Below are positions 1 through 8,679 of a stretch of DNA of 64,000 bases, in pieces; positions within the stretch are counted from its first letter, which is position 1, and the number at the start of each line of letters is the position of its first letter. This stretch comes from Thiothrix winogradskyi (GTDB taxonomy: Bacteria > Pseudomonadota > Gammaproteobacteria > Thiotrichales > Thiotrichaceae), in contig NZ_CP091244.1 of assembly GCF_021650935.1 (NCBI RefSeq), positions 3,348,001 through 3,412,000 of the forward strand. Direction: 5' to 3'. Below the pieces are notes generated by a model. That model did no database searches, was not told the origin of the DNA, and saw nothing but the letters and a program-made list of their open reading frames with translations. The translations under genes and the position numbers were made by a program.

Positions 1-509
1 GACAAGCCATCTTTTAACTCATCCACAGCCGCCACTGCTAACAGATGATCCTGATCCCAAAACTCGACCAACAGCGTTTTACACCAATGATTCAGCAAAA
101 ACCCGGCAAACGTATCCATATCATCCGTATCCATACCCCCGCCGGTATGGCGTTGCTTAATATAATGCCGGTACAAAGTGGCATATTCACGCTTGAAACC
201 ACGGCGATTCACCACCACCCGCAAGTCCTGATTACGTTTCCAATTGCGCCGTTGGGAACGGTTAGGTTGGAAAGTACTGACCGGAATGCGGCTGGAAACA
301 CAAGCGCTGCAATGACGGCAATGCGGGCGGTAAACATCATCACCACTACGCCGGAAACCACTGTCCAACAAGCGCCCATACAACTCAGCGGTCATCTTGT
401 AGCCGGGGTCAACCAGCAGGTTCATCGCCTGACGTTCAGGTAAATAGGGGCAAGGATGCACGGCAGTAATATACAGGTTAAGACTGGCTTCTGCGGACAT
501 CCGGTTCAT
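1..509 (-). CDS. bpt: Aspartate/glutamate leucyltransferase (Bpt/Ate family), 3' part outside window
   Basis: Transfers an aminoacyl group (leucine in the bacterial Bpt branch) to the N-terminus of proteins, marking them for ClpAP degradation in the cytoplasm. The reading frame runs off the left edge, so only about 169 N-terminal residues are visible. They carry the family signature: an N-terminal CPYLPE segment, then a GFRRSG stretch followed by a cysteine-rich YRPHCRHCSACVS motif and the basic NRSQRRNWKRN segment. The start was placed at the ATG 507-509; the next upstream in-frame codons are ACG and then the TAA that ends the regulator gene, so no longer start is possible. It is therefore translated directly behind the FNR-like gene (3-nt gap), probably from one transcript. 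Leucyl versus arginyl specificity cannot be settled from this fragment. Confidence 0.88.
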   Translation of the reverse strand, partial: MNRMSAEASLNLYITAVHPCPYLPERQAMNLLVDPGYKMTAELYGRLLDSGFRRSGDDVYRPHCRHCSACVSSRIPVSTFQPNRSQRRNWKRNQDLRVVVNRRGFKREYATLYRHYIKQRHTGGGMDTDDMDTFAGFLLNHWCKTLLVEFWDQDHLLAVAAVDELKDGL

Positions 510-512
510 CGT

Positions 513-1217
513 TTAGCAACTCCCGCTGGAACAGGCCGCCTTACGCAATCCATCAACATTTTCAAGCTGGATGCTGCCGCGTTGTTCGTTAAGAAAACCC
601 TGACGTTTCCAATCGGACAAGAAACGGCTCACGGTTTCGATGGTTAACCCCAATAATTCCCCGATTTCGGCGCGTGACAGGGATAAAGCCACCCAACCAC
701 CATTGCTGTTTTCACACCAACGGATCAGGAAAGACGCCAAGCGTTCGGCGGCTTTTTTCGCACCGAGTTCCAACATCATGTCCTCGGCTTCACGCAAATG
801 CTGGATCCAACGCTTCATCATGGTGTTTTCGATTTCAGGGTTTTGTTTTTTTAATTCAGACAGTTCCGCCAATGGCAAACGGCAAACTTCAATATCATTC
901 AGAGGAATCGCGGTATGATTGTAAGCTTCCCCGGCAAAACCATCGAAACCAAATAAATCACCGGTGCGCAACACCCGTACAATTTGGGTACGCCCGTTAG
1001 GCAGGGTTTTAATCAGCTTCACCAAGCCTTTGCGCAAGGTAAAGGCATTCAGGGAATTATCGCCCTGATGGTAAACCGTTTCATCGGCAGCATAGGTGAC
1101 GACAGACGGTTGGAACGCCTGTATTTCGATGAGCTTATCCCGTGGCAATTGCGCAAAAATACTCAAATGCCGAATCTGGCAGGATTGGCAGTGTCCCCTA
1201 CCCTTGATGTTTGACAT
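513..1217 (-). CDS. FNR/CRP-family transcriptional regulator
   Basis: A 234-residue cytoplasmic regulator with an N-terminal cyclic-nucleotide-binding-like beta barrel (about residues 25-140), a dimerisation helix and a C-terminal winged helix. The recognition helix reads ETVSRFLSDW, matching the E-x-x-SR of FNR proteins that read TTGAT half sites. Cysteines sit at residues 10 and 13 (CQSC) and again in the IEVCRLPL segment, the position of FNR Cys122. The third N-terminal FNR cysteine is a serine here (CQIRHLS), so a standard four-Cys [4Fe-4S] site is incomplete. The tail ends CSSGSC, giving two additional cysteines. Known FNR proteins sense oxygen through the cluster; whether this one does is inference. 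It is followed immediately by bpt. The 86-bp gap upstream should hold its promoter. Confidence 0.85.
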   Translation of the reverse strand: MSNIKGRGHCQSCQIRHLSIFAQLPRDKLIEIQAFQPSVVTYAADETVYHQGDNSLNAFTLRKGLVKLIKTLPNGRTQIVRVLRTGDLFGFDGFAGEAYNHTAIPLNDIEVCRLPLAELSELKKQNPEIENTMMKRWIQHLREAEDMMLELGAKKAAERLASFLIRWCENSNGGWVALSLSRAEIGELLGLTIETVSRFLSDWKRQGFLNEQRGSIQLENVDGLRKAACSSGSC

Positions 1218-1303
1218 ACCCTCTCCTTCGTTTTACCGCCAGTACAACGGTATATTACCCTTATACTCTAAGTGTATGGAGAGGGTATGGCAAGAAGCCA
1301 GCG

Positions 1304-1954
1304 TTACTGCGCGAGATTTTTCACGACAACAAAAGCACCGCGCAAATCGCCTTCTTTATAACCGGTGGCTTTGTCTTGCGGGTACAGCTCCGTTAACTTC
1401 GCAGTAACGGCGGGGCTGAGTTCTGTGCCGTGGCATTTCAAGCACACCGCAGCGGTTGGAATCGCTTTCATAAAGCGGAATTCGTTATCCACAACTTCTG
1501 CATAAGCGATGGTTGCCGCGTCTTCACCTGCCGCTTTTTTCGCTTCAAAGTCATTCAGCACAGCGGTTTGCCATTCATTTGCCTGACCCATTACCGGGTT
1601 ACGGTTTTTCAAGCTTACCCGGCTGACTTCCATGCCCTTTTCGGCTGAAACGGCTTTGGCAATTTCAGGCGCTTTGGTGTGGCAAATGCTCATCGCTTCC
1701 ACCGGACCACCGGCTTGCATAGCAGCTTCGAGTTCGCCTTTCAGTGTGCCACCTAATGCTTGTACAGCACCTTTTGCCGATTCTACCAAGGCAGCTTTAT
1801 CAACGGCTGGCGCAGCAGATGCCGGAGCCGTCTGCTGTGCTGCGGTTCCGGTTTGAGCCGGTGCAGCAGCAGGCGCTTCAGCGGCTTTCTCTGTTTTCTC
1901 GCCACAAGCTGTCAGCAAGGCAACCAAACTTACCATCACAATATACTTATTCAT
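1304..1954 (-). CDS. DUF3365 (Tll0287-like) haem-binding lipoprotein
   Basis: About 216 residues. The start at 1954 gives a clean lipoprotein signal (MNKYIVMV then LLTAC lipobox) with a GGGATTGAG Shine-Dalgarno; a start 29 codons upstream would put a basic, non-signal segment first. After the lipobox Cys there is an Ala/Pro/Gln-rich linker (about residues 22-55), then a DUF3365 domain with one c-type haem motif CLKCH near residue 171. It contains the family's SICHTKAP segment, a second Cys-His pair that often contributes near the haem. Family members are small periplasmic mono-haem sensors or electron carriers; the partner here is unknown. It is tandem with the FNR-like gene but separated by 86 bp. 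Confidence 0.82.
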   Translation of the reverse strand: MNKYIVMVSLVALLTACGEKTEKAAEAPAAAPAQTGTAAQQTAPASAAPAVDKAALVESAKGAVQALGGTLKGELEAAMQAGGPVEAMSICHTKAPEIAKAVSAEKGMEVSRVSLKNRNPVMGQANEWQTAVLNDFEAKKAAGEDAATIAYAEVVDNEFRFMKAIPTAAVCLKCHGTELSPAVTAKLTELYPQDKATGYKEGDLRGAFVVVKNLAQ

Positions 1955-2162
1955 CTCAATCCCTACATTGGAAAACAATAACCTAAAAACACAGGCAACA
2001 AAGTGCCTAAACCTTTGTCGCCATGCATTGAAAAATCTCAAACATTATCGGCTAAGCCTGCTTCATCCTTGCTTAATAAATGCCACATCACGAAATTAAC
2101 CTCCCCCTTTGAAACCTATCTGAATACGTATAGTTTGAAGTGAATCGCTTTCCAAATGCGTG

Positions 2163-2188
2163 AAATGACACAAACAACCGCGTCATTT
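2163..2188. promoter_or_regulatory. Imperfect inverted repeat upstream of the mbnP-like operon
   Basis: AAATGAC and GTCATTT arms flank a 12-nt spacer about 125 bp before the mbnP-like start. It sits in the divergent intergenic space between the haem lipoprotein and mbnP-like genes. It could be an operator; no regulator can be assigned. Confidence 0.3.
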
Positions 2189-2311
2189 TACACACCCACG
2201 CCAAACAAAAAACATAAATAATTGATTAAACTAGCCATTCAATCTGGCACAACATTTGCTATGGAGAATCACAAACCAATATTGATATTTCTCAAACGGA
2301 AAGGTGGACGC

Positions 2312-3253
2312 ATGAACCAAACAACCTCATTGAAAATCGGGCTGGCAGTGGCTGGCACTTTATTCCTAACTGCCTGCGGCGGTGGTAGCTCCAGCAGCAG
2401 TGACGCCACCGGCACTACCGCAGTAGCGGCAACCGCGCCCACCACCAGCCTAACCATCCCATTTGCTGCCAGATCAGGCACAACCAGTATCAGTTGTGAT
2501 GCCACTTTAACCGGGCTAGGCACTTCCGGTGACAGCGCTAAAGTCAGAGATTTTGCTTTCTATGTGCATAACATTAGCTTGAAAACCAGTGACGGCAAAA
2601 GCATCACCGCCACGCTGGACGATAACAGCTTCCAAGACCCTAAATACGGTGTTGCATTGTTGGACTTCCAAGACAAAACCGATAGCTGTGCAGGCACAAC
2701 CAAGCCCACCAATAAAGAAGTTAAGCTGAAAGCAGCAGTCGATCCTGCTACTATCACCGGCATTGAATTTACGGTCGGCATACCCGCCAGCACTAACCAT
2801 CACAATGCCAGCACTGCTCGTACACCTTACAACCGCACCGGGTTATTCTGGGCATGGCAATCGGGTCACAAGTTCATGCGTTTGGATGTCAACCCCACCG
2901 CGATGGTTACAAAACTGGACAGTACCACCACCCCGACCTTTAACTTACACTTAGGTTCGACCGGCTGCACTGGCGATGCGGCGGCGGGTGCGGTGGTTTC
3001 TTGCACCAGCGCTAACCGCCCTGCGGTTAAGTTGGATGGATTCAAAGCCACTGGCGCGACCACTAGCACCATTTTGCTGGATTACGCAAAAGTTGTCGCG
3101 GGCACCAATATCAATCTCGATACGGGTAGTGCAGTTGGCTGCATGTCAGGTCAAGATGATACGGATTGCCCCGCTATCTTCAATAATCTGGGCTTAGCGC
3201 ATCGCTTGGGTGGCAGCACGACAGGAACCCAACAAGTCTTTAGCATTCAATAG
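2312..3253 (+). CDS. mbnP: MbnP-like metallo-mystery pair protein (four-Cys motif lipoprotein)
   Basis: A 313-residue exported protein. The start at 2312 is preceded by AAAGGTGG and opens a lipoprotein signal peptide ending LTACGG; an in-frame start 30 codons earlier gives no signal peptide. The mature part begins with a Ser/Thr/Ala linker. Family marks are the segment GLFWAWQSGHKF followed by MRLDV, the HNxSxxRTPYNRTG loop and a C-terminal paired-Cys motif CMSGQDDTDCPAIF. In the methanobactin-linked relatives, a tryptophan is oxidised to kynurenine by the partner MbnH and helps bind copper. That knowledge is from the family; the equivalent Trp here is likely in the FWAW segment. It is the first gene of a three-gene operon with mbnH and an outer-membrane protein. 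No methanobactin genes are seen nearby. Confidence 0.85.
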   Translation: MNQTTSLKIGLAVAGTLFLTACGGGSSSSSDATGTTAVAATAPTTSLTIPFAARSGTTSISCDATLTGLGTSGDSAKVRDFAFYVHNISLKTSDGKSITATLDDNSFQDPKYGVALLDFQDKTDSCAGTTKPTNKEVKLKAAVDPATITGIEFTVGIPASTNHHNASTARTPYNRTGLFWAWQSGHKFMRLDVNPTAMVTKLDSTTTPTFNLHLGSTGCTGDAAAGAVVSCTSANRPAVKLDGFKATGATTSTILLDYAKVVAGTNINLDTGSAVGCMSGQDDTDCPAIFNNLGLAHRLGGSTTGTQQVFSIQ

Positions 3254-3266
3254 ACGAGTATTCATA

Positions 3267-4451
3267 TTGTCTTATTTAGTCAATGTAAGCAGCGCAGCCT
3301 TGCTATTAGGCTGCGCGATATTGCTGGCAGGTTGCCCGCAAAAGGACAGTCGTACCACCATCAATACCGGAGACGGTACGACCTTTGCCAGCCGCGATTT
3401 TAATTGGAATATTCCGGCAGATTACCCCTTGCCGGTTGTTCCCATCAGCAACCCGTTGACGGAAGAAAAGTTCCAGCTTGGCAAGCACTTATTCTATGAC
3501 CGGCGCTTATCCGGGAATGGCACACAAGCCTGTGCGTCTTGCCATATCCAAGCACTGGCTTTTTCTGATGGTGTGACCCTGCCACTGGGTTCAACCGGTG
3601 AAATGCATCCGCGCCATTCGCAAGCCTTGGTAAATATTGCCTACAATGCTTCGGTCAATTGGGGCAACCCCACGACGGTGACATTGGAGCAGCAAGCACC
3701 TATACCTATTTTCGGCGAATTCCCCGTAGAACTCGGTGTCAATGACGACAATAAAGAGGCGGTACTGGCACGTTTCAGGGCAGAACCCCGCTATACCGGG
3801 CTGTTTAGCCGGGCGTTTCCGGGGGAAACTGACCCGATTAATTTCGATAATATTATCCGGGCGTTAGCCAGTTTTGGGCGCGGTTTAAACAGTTTTAACA
3901 CACCGTTTGACCGGCATGAAGCCGGGGATACGACCGCGTTATCGTCCTCTGCTATCCGGGGGATGCGCCTATTTTTTGATGAAAAAACCGAGTGCTTCCA
4001 TTGTCACGGTGGCTTGAACTTTACCCAATCGTCTTTTGACCGAACCCAGTTGTTTGCGGAAATGGTGTTTTTCAATAACGGTCTATACAACCTTGATGGC
4101 AGAGGTCGCTACCCCGAAGGTGGCGAAGGCATTTATGAAATCACCGGTAAACCTGAAGACATGGGGCGTTTCCGCCCACCCACACTGCGCAATATCGCCT
4201 TGACTGCGCCCTATATGCACGATGGCAGCATTGCCACCCTAGAAGAAGTCGTTCGCCACTACGCGGCTGGCGGACGCAATATCACCACCGGACCGAATGC
4301 CGGTGATGGGCGGCTCAACCCCAATAAAAGCAGTTTCGTGCGCCCCTTCGATCTGACCGAACAAGAATTGCAAGATATGGTCGCCTTTCTGGAAAGCCTC
4401 ACCGATGACGACTTTGTGACCAATCCGCGTTTTGCCAACCCTTGGGAATAA
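3267..4451 (+). CDS. mbnH: MbnH-like di-haem cytochrome c peroxidase family protein
   Basis: A MauG/CcpA-type periplasmic di-haem enzyme, the usual partner of MbnP. Two c-type haem motifs are visible, CASCH in the first third and CFHCH in the second half. The PTLRNIALTAPYMHDGS segment with its distal-haem Met/His region is typical of MauG and CcpA proteins. In characterised relatives it forms a high-valent iron state and oxidises a Trp of MbnP. The start is uncertain: TTG at 3267 gives a good lipoprotein signal (LLGCAILLAGC) with a weak GACGAG Shine-Dalgarno, whereas GTG at 3210 would overlap mbnP by 44 nt and place a charged tail before the signal. The stop is 3 bp before the next gene, supporting one operon. 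Confidence 0.85.
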   Translation: MSYLVNVSSAALLLGCAILLAGCPQKDSRTTINTGDGTTFASRDFNWNIPADYPLPVVPISNPLTEEKFQLGKHLFYDRRLSGNGTQACASCHIQALAFSDGVTLPLGSTGEMHPRHSQALVNIAYNASVNWGNPTTVTLEQQAPIPIFGEFPVELGVNDDNKEAVLARFRAEPRYTGLFSRAFPGETDPINFDNIIRALASFGRGLNSFNTPFDRHEAGDTTALSSSAIRGMRLFFDEKTECFHCHGGLNFTQSSFDRTQLFAEMVFFNNGLYNLDGRGRYPEGGEGIYEITGKPEDMGRFRPPTLRNIALTAPYMHDGSIATLEEVVRHYAAGGRNITTGPNAGDGRLNPNKSSFVRPFDLTEQELQDMVAFLESLTDDDFVTNPRFANPWE

Positions 4452-4454
4452 ACC

Positions 4455-5654
4455 ATGCTCCGCACTGTTACAAGTTTCGCCTTATTGGCAGCACCACTGG
4501 CGGTATTCGCCCACACCGACGCGCATAAGCACACACCAGAGCCGACCACCACCACCGAAGTCGGGGCGGCTGCCAGCATGACTTGGCATTCGCAAGGCGC
4601 GGCAGACAGTGACGGGTTGTGGCGCATCCCCGGTGTCATGATGGGCGGACACGCTTTGCCCGTCGAAAAAGGTGGCAAGCTGGACGATGCCATCCTGTGG
4701 GGTTCACACCGTTTGGGTGAACGCACCACGGTCAGTGCCAAAGCCGGGGTACACAACGATGGCTCAACCAGTATTGAACTGGAAAACCTAACGTTGGATT
4801 ACCAGCCGAATACGCGCAAACCCGTTACCCTAAGCGCGGGCTTGCTGGAACCGGCTTTTACCCCCTCCGCACACCATCACCCCAGCACCGCCATCTTTGC
4901 GGAAAGTACCTTGCTGGCGGATGCATTCTGGGGCAGAAGCATTCATGACACGGGCGTGCGCGTCACGGGCAAGCCCACCCCCAACACCGAAGTCGGGATC
5001 GAAGTGTGGAACGGTGACTTTTTCCCCGCCAGCAGCGGCGAAGGGGCGCAGGATATTTACGCTAAATTTAACCACGAACGTGCAGGCTGGGATGTGAGCG
5101 GCGGCGCGTGGGTCATGCAAGCCACCGCCAAGCAGCGCAGTGATGACCGTTATTTCGATGCTGACCATTCCCACACCCCCAGCGGCGTAACCTTGACCGA
5201 TGTGCAATTCAGCGGCGACACCCGCATGGCGGGTACGTGGTTTGCGCTCTCTGCCCCGGAAACACACGGCATTAAAGCAGGCTTGCATTACGAAGCAGCA
5301 CAAGCGCAATCCAGCGGCACACTGGCGGATACCACCCGCCAAGCCAGCTATGAAAGCGATCATCTGGCGTATGCCGTGACCCCCAATGTGGCATGGCGCA
5401 ATGTAAAACTCAGTTATCGACTGGAAAAGCTGTCATTGGAAAACGACCTCAGTGGCAATGGCGCACAAGTGTTAGCCGATGCAGCCAACCTGATTACCAC
5501 TGCCAACCCCAAGCGCGAAACCGTGCAGGTGAATTGGCAACTCCATAAAAAAGTAGGCGCACGGCTGGCGTATACCAAAGATAAGACACTGGCGGAAAGC
5601 GACAATCGGGTCAGTGTTGGGTTAGTCTGGCAAGACACCTTATACAAAAAATAG
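4455..5654 (+). CDS. Outer-membrane beta-barrel protein of the mbnPH operon
   Basis: A 399-residue protein with a signal peptide (LLAAPLAVFAHT) and a His-rich mature N-terminus (HTDAHKH). The remainder alternates polar and aromatic residues as expected of beta strands and ends in QDTLYKK, close to but not a canonical C-terminal Phe. Its start is 3 bp after the mbnH stop, so it is translationally linked to the pair. A porin-like protein is often found beside MbnP/MbnH pairs, and the most economical idea is an outer-membrane channel or metal-loading barrel for the same metal pathway. I do not recognise a named family. It resembles the zinc-locus barrel at 8680 only in general architecture. Confidence 0.65.
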   Translation: MLRTVTSFALLAAPLAVFAHTDAHKHTPEPTTTTEVGAAASMTWHSQGAADSDGLWRIPGVMMGGHALPVEKGGKLDDAILWGSHRLGERTTVSAKAGVHNDGSTSIELENLTLDYQPNTRKPVTLSAGLLEPAFTPSAHHHPSTAIFAESTLLADAFWGRSIHDTGVRVTGKPTPNTEVGIEVWNGDFFPASSGEGAQDIYAKFNHERAGWDVSGGAWVMQATAKQRSDDRYFDADHSHTPSGVTLTDVQFSGDTRMAGTWFALSAPETHGIKAGLHYEAAQAQSSGTLADTTRQASYESDHLAYAVTPNVAWRNVKLSYRLEKLSLENDLSGNGAQVLADAANLITTANPKRETVQVNWQLHKKVGARLAYTKDKTLAESDNRVSVGLVWQDTLYKK

Positions 5655-5745
5655 GCTGCGTTATTTCATCCATACAACGCCCAACTGCACTATAGTTAAG
5701 GGGATGCAGGCACGAATCTGCATCTCTTTCAGTGAGGGCAATACC

Positions 5746-6366
5746 ATGAAACGATTATTAGCCAGTGTTGCACTATGCGCTGCAACGGCGGGCGTACACG
5801 CGACAGTTTCCGAATACACCGAATTTTTTATCCCTTACGAACGGGCGCAAAGCGCTTATGTGTGTTTGGATCGCCAACTCATGGAGGCTGAATTTGGCAT
5901 CCCCTTAGCCAGCCTGATGGAAGGCATTTTTTCCGAAACCAAAACCCTGCACCAACAACTTGGCGGCACCAGCATGTATAAGAACATCAACCTGCTGGTG
6001 AATGGCACAACCACGATTCCCTATACCTACAACTTTGACCGTTACACCAGCAGCGGCGTGTACGAGTATTCCTTCACGCTGGATATGGCAGGGTTTAACA
6101 CGTTAAATGGTTCAACCGTTGCCGGGCGGCAAAAAACCAAAAACACTGCGAAACTGGCGTTAATTGCGATGGTGAAAACGGCAGAGGCTATCCACGGCGC
6201 GGGCAATTTCCGCTTGTGGGTAAAGTTTAACAACCTGCCATCACAAGCAGGGCTGAGTGGTAGTCTGGTGCATAGCGGCGGAGTCGATTGGCCTACGTGG
6301 CCTTACACCGCTTCGAGCAGCGTTTACACGACATACCGGACGGAGATGATCGCGTCGGGGTGTTAA
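5746..6366 (+). CDS. Secreted protein of unknown function
   Basis: A 206-residue protein starting at the ATG 5746, after GTGAGGGCA, with a signal peptide (KRLLASVALCAATAGVHAT). An upstream in-frame ATG at 5704 would add 14 non-signal residues. The mature protein has only two cysteines, one in VCLDRQL and one at the very C-terminus, which could form a disulfide. It contains a Tyr-rich middle part (TYNFDRYTSSGVYEYSF). I do not recognise the family. It lies 92 bp after the mbnPH operon, on the same strand, and could be co-transcribed or have its own promoter. Confidence 0.6.
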   Translation: MKRLLASVALCAATAGVHATVSEYTEFFIPYERAQSAYVCLDRQLMEAEFGIPLASLMEGIFSETKTLHQQLGGTSMYKNINLLVNGTTTIPYTYNFDRYTSSGVYEYSFTLDMAGFNTLNGSTVAGRQKTKNTAKLALIAMVKTAEAIHGAGNFRLWVKFNNLPSQAGLSGSLVHSGGVDWPTWPYTASSSVYTTYRTEMIASGC

Positions 6367-6414
6367 GCACTCAATATGCTAAACTGAAGCCCTTGGAACA
6401 GTCGGAATGGCGCA

Positions 6415-8121
6415 ATGAACTTAAAAATCCCCTACGGCGAAAGCAACTTCAAAAAAGTGATCAGTGAAGATTTTGTATACATCGACAAAACTCACTGCAT
6501 CCCCTTGCTGGAGCAAGCGGGTAGTCACCTGTTCCTGATGCGTCCGCGCCGTTTCGGCAAAAGCCTGTTTCTGTCCATGCTGGAATATTACTACGATGTA
6601 TCGCATCGGGATGAATTCGCCACCCTGTTTGGCAAGCTCCATATTGGGCAACACCCCACGCCGCTGCACAATACCTATCAAGTGCTGTTCATGGACTTCA
6701 GCGGTATTGATACCGATGGCGGACATGATGCCGTATTTGCCGAATTTGACCGCAATGTAGGGACTTGGTTGGGCAAATTCCTGGATCGTTATGGCTACCC
6801 TAAAACGCTTAGTCAAGTCGTTTTAGAACAACCCACACCATCCGCTAAAATGCGTGAATTCCTAATGGCACTGGGCGAACAAAAATTCCTGCTGCTGATC
6901 GACGAGTATGACCACTTTGCCAACAGCATCCTTGCGGATGATCTGCAACTGTTCCAGAAAATCATGGGCAAAGGCGGGTTTGTACGCAGTTTCTACGAAG
7001 TGCTGAAAACTGCGACCCAGCGCGGCACACTTGACCAGATGTTTGTCACAGGGGTTACGCCAGTGATGCTCGACAGCATGACCAGTGGCTTCAATATTGG
7101 CGTTAACTTGTCGCTGCATGAAGATTTCAACGAGGTGATGGGCTTTACCGAAGTGGAAGTCACGGGTTTACTTCAGCCGTTAGCAGATGCTTGCCCCGTT
7201 ACACTGGAACAATTGCTGGTGGACACGCGCCGCTGGTACAACGGCTACCGCTTCAACCTCAAGGCGCAACAAAGCGTGTACAACGCCAATATGCTGCTGT
7301 ATTTCGTCAAAAACTTTGATCGTATACGCTGCGAATACCCCAAGCCGATGCTGGATGAAAATATTGCTTCCGATTACGGCAAAATCATGAAGCTGTTCAC
7401 CATCGGCAACCGCGATGACAATTTCGCGGTGCTGGATGAGTTGTTGAATGCAGGTGAAGTGCAAGCCACCCAACGGCGCAAGTTCGAGTTTGACAAAGGC
7501 TTTGACCGCAATGATTTTATCAGCCTAATTGCGTACATGGGGTTTGTCACGCTGGTGCGCGAATCGCTGGCGGGCGAGATATTTGCCATCCCTAATCATG
7601 TGATCCGCGAGTTGTACTTCCAGTACTTCAAGGTGGAAATCGAGCGACGCAACCAAATCACCATTTCCGACCGCACTTTGCTATTGGCAGTGGAAAAACT
7701 GGGTTTGTACAGCGACATCCAGCCGCTGGTGGCGGAACTGGAACGGGTACTGCAATTGCTCTCCAACCGGGATTCATTGTATCTGGATGAGGAACACATC
7801 AAGACGATTCTGCTGGCGTTGCTGTACCAATCTCCGGCGTATTTCATCCTGAGTGAACGCGAAATGGATAAGAAATACCCTGATATTTTGTTGCTGGAAC
7901 GTAGCCCTTACAAGGTCAACTTCCAGCATTTGATTGAACTGAAATACAGCAAAAAAGGCGATGGTGACAAAGGCTGGGAAGCGAAGAAACAGCAAGGCAT
8001 TCAGCAAGTGCAGGAATACCTGCAACTGCCGAGTATTAACGCGCTCAAGAATTTGAGTGCATGGCTGATCGTGACGGATACTCAGCGGGTGGAAGTGTTG
8101 CGCTTGGCTATTTGCAATTAA
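6415..8121 (+). CDS. AAA-ATPase-like protein with C-terminal PD-(D/E)XK_9 nuclease-like domain
   Basis: A 568-residue protein of the AAA-ATPase_like/PDDEXK_9 family, abundant in multi-copy sets in some bacteria. The N-terminus has the usual IPYGESNFKKVI opening and YIDKT segment, followed by a Walker A variant RPRRFGKS (about residues 42-50). A Walker B-like LLLIDEYDHF lies near residue 160. The C-terminus carries PDILLLERS followed by HLIELKYSKK, matching the D...ExK of the nuclease-like fold. Family function is not established; selfish or regulatory roles have been suggested. The stop overlaps the convergent zur-like gene by 4 bp. Confidence 0.82.
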   Translation: MNLKIPYGESNFKKVISEDFVYIDKTHCIPLLEQAGSHLFLMRPRRFGKSLFLSMLEYYYDVSHRDEFATLFGKLHIGQHPTPLHNTYQVLFMDFSGIDTDGGHDAVFAEFDRNVGTWLGKFLDRYGYPKTLSQVVLEQPTPSAKMREFLMALGEQKFLLLIDEYDHFANSILADDLQLFQKIMGKGGFVRSFYEVLKTATQRGTLDQMFVTGVTPVMLDSMTSGFNIGVNLSLHEDFNEVMGFTEVEVTGLLQPLADACPVTLEQLLVDTRRWYNGYRFNLKAQQSVYNANMLLYFVKNFDRIRCEYPKPMLDENIASDYGKIMKLFTIGNRDDNFAVLDELLNAGEVQATQRRKFEFDKGFDRNDFISLIAYMGFVTLVRESLAGEIFAIPNHVIRELYFQYFKVEIERRNQITISDRTLLLAVEKLGLYSDIQPLVAELERVLQLLSNRDSLYLDEEHIKTILLALLYQSPAYFILSEREMDKKYPDILLLERSPYKVNFQHLIELKYSKKGDGDKGWEAKKQQGIQQVQEYLQLPSINALKNLSAWLIVTDTQRVEVLRLAICN

Positions 8122-8579
8122 CTTGCATGTTTGCTGCGGCAAGCTGGGCAACGCCCTTGCAGGTTCAGTTCCACCTCGTCTATCTGGTAGCCGCTGGGCA
8201 AGGCAAACAGCAAGGTGGGTTGCAGGCTTTCCAGACAGAACACTTGCGCACAGTCCTTGCAGTGGAAATGTGCGTGCTGGTGGGGTACTCCCGCTTGTGC
8301 ATTGTAACGCCAAGTGCGGTCTGCCCCAGAGATCTTGTGTGCTAACCCCTGCTCCACCAACCAATCCAAGGCGCGGTAAAGGGTCACGCGATCAACAATC
8401 AAGCCTTGCTGGAGTGCGGTTTGTTCGATTTCCTGATGGCTCAGGGCAGCATTGGCATTGAGCAAAATGCTCAGTACCCCGACCCGTGCAGGTGTTACCC
8501 TGCCACTGGTGTGTTGGAGCAGGTTACGGGCGGCGAGTTCGCCGTCGGGAAGCGGGTTGAATTGGGTCATATTTGCCAC
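8118..8579 (-). CDS. zur: Fur-family zinc uptake regulator (Zur-like)
   Basis: A 153-residue Fur-family repressor. The N-terminal winged helix includes LSHQEIEQ and the recognition segment VDRVTLYRALDWL. The dimerisation domain has the metal-rich HQHAHFHCKDC stretch and two CxxC pairs (CKDC and CPAC) that form the structural zinc site in Fur proteins. It is placed head to head with a zinc-type outer-membrane protein/znuA/znuB operon, which argues for Zur rather than Fur or PerR. An inverted repeat in the 100-bp divergent promoter region (8599-8613) is a plausible operator for both directions. Its 3' end overlaps the preceding convergent gene by 4 bp. Confidence 0.82.
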   Translation of the reverse strand: MANMTQFNPLPDGELAARNLLQHTSGRVTPARVGVLSILLNANAALSHQEIEQTALQQGLIVDRVTLYRALDWLVEQGLAHKISGADRTWRYNAQAGVPHQHAHFHCKDCAQVFCLESLQPTLLFALPSGYQIDEVELNLQGRCPACRSKHAS

Positions 8580-8598
8580 TCGTTAGCGTCTAATATTT

Positions 8599-8613
8599 TG
8601 CAACAGTATTGCA
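8599..8613. promoter_or_regulatory. Candidate Zur operator
   Basis: TGCAA-N5-TTGCA, a perfect 5-bp-arm palindrome in the divergent zur/outer-membrane-protein intergenic region, 20 bp before the zur-like start codon and 66 bp before the barrel gene. Position and symmetry suit a Fur-family operator. The sequence differs from the enterobacterial Zur consensus, so the assignment is inferential. Confidence 0.45.
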
Positions 8614-8679
8614 TTTAGTTCCTCAATGCACGTACCATTTGCCCCATTATAAACATCCAAGCACCGATGGGGTGAAGAT

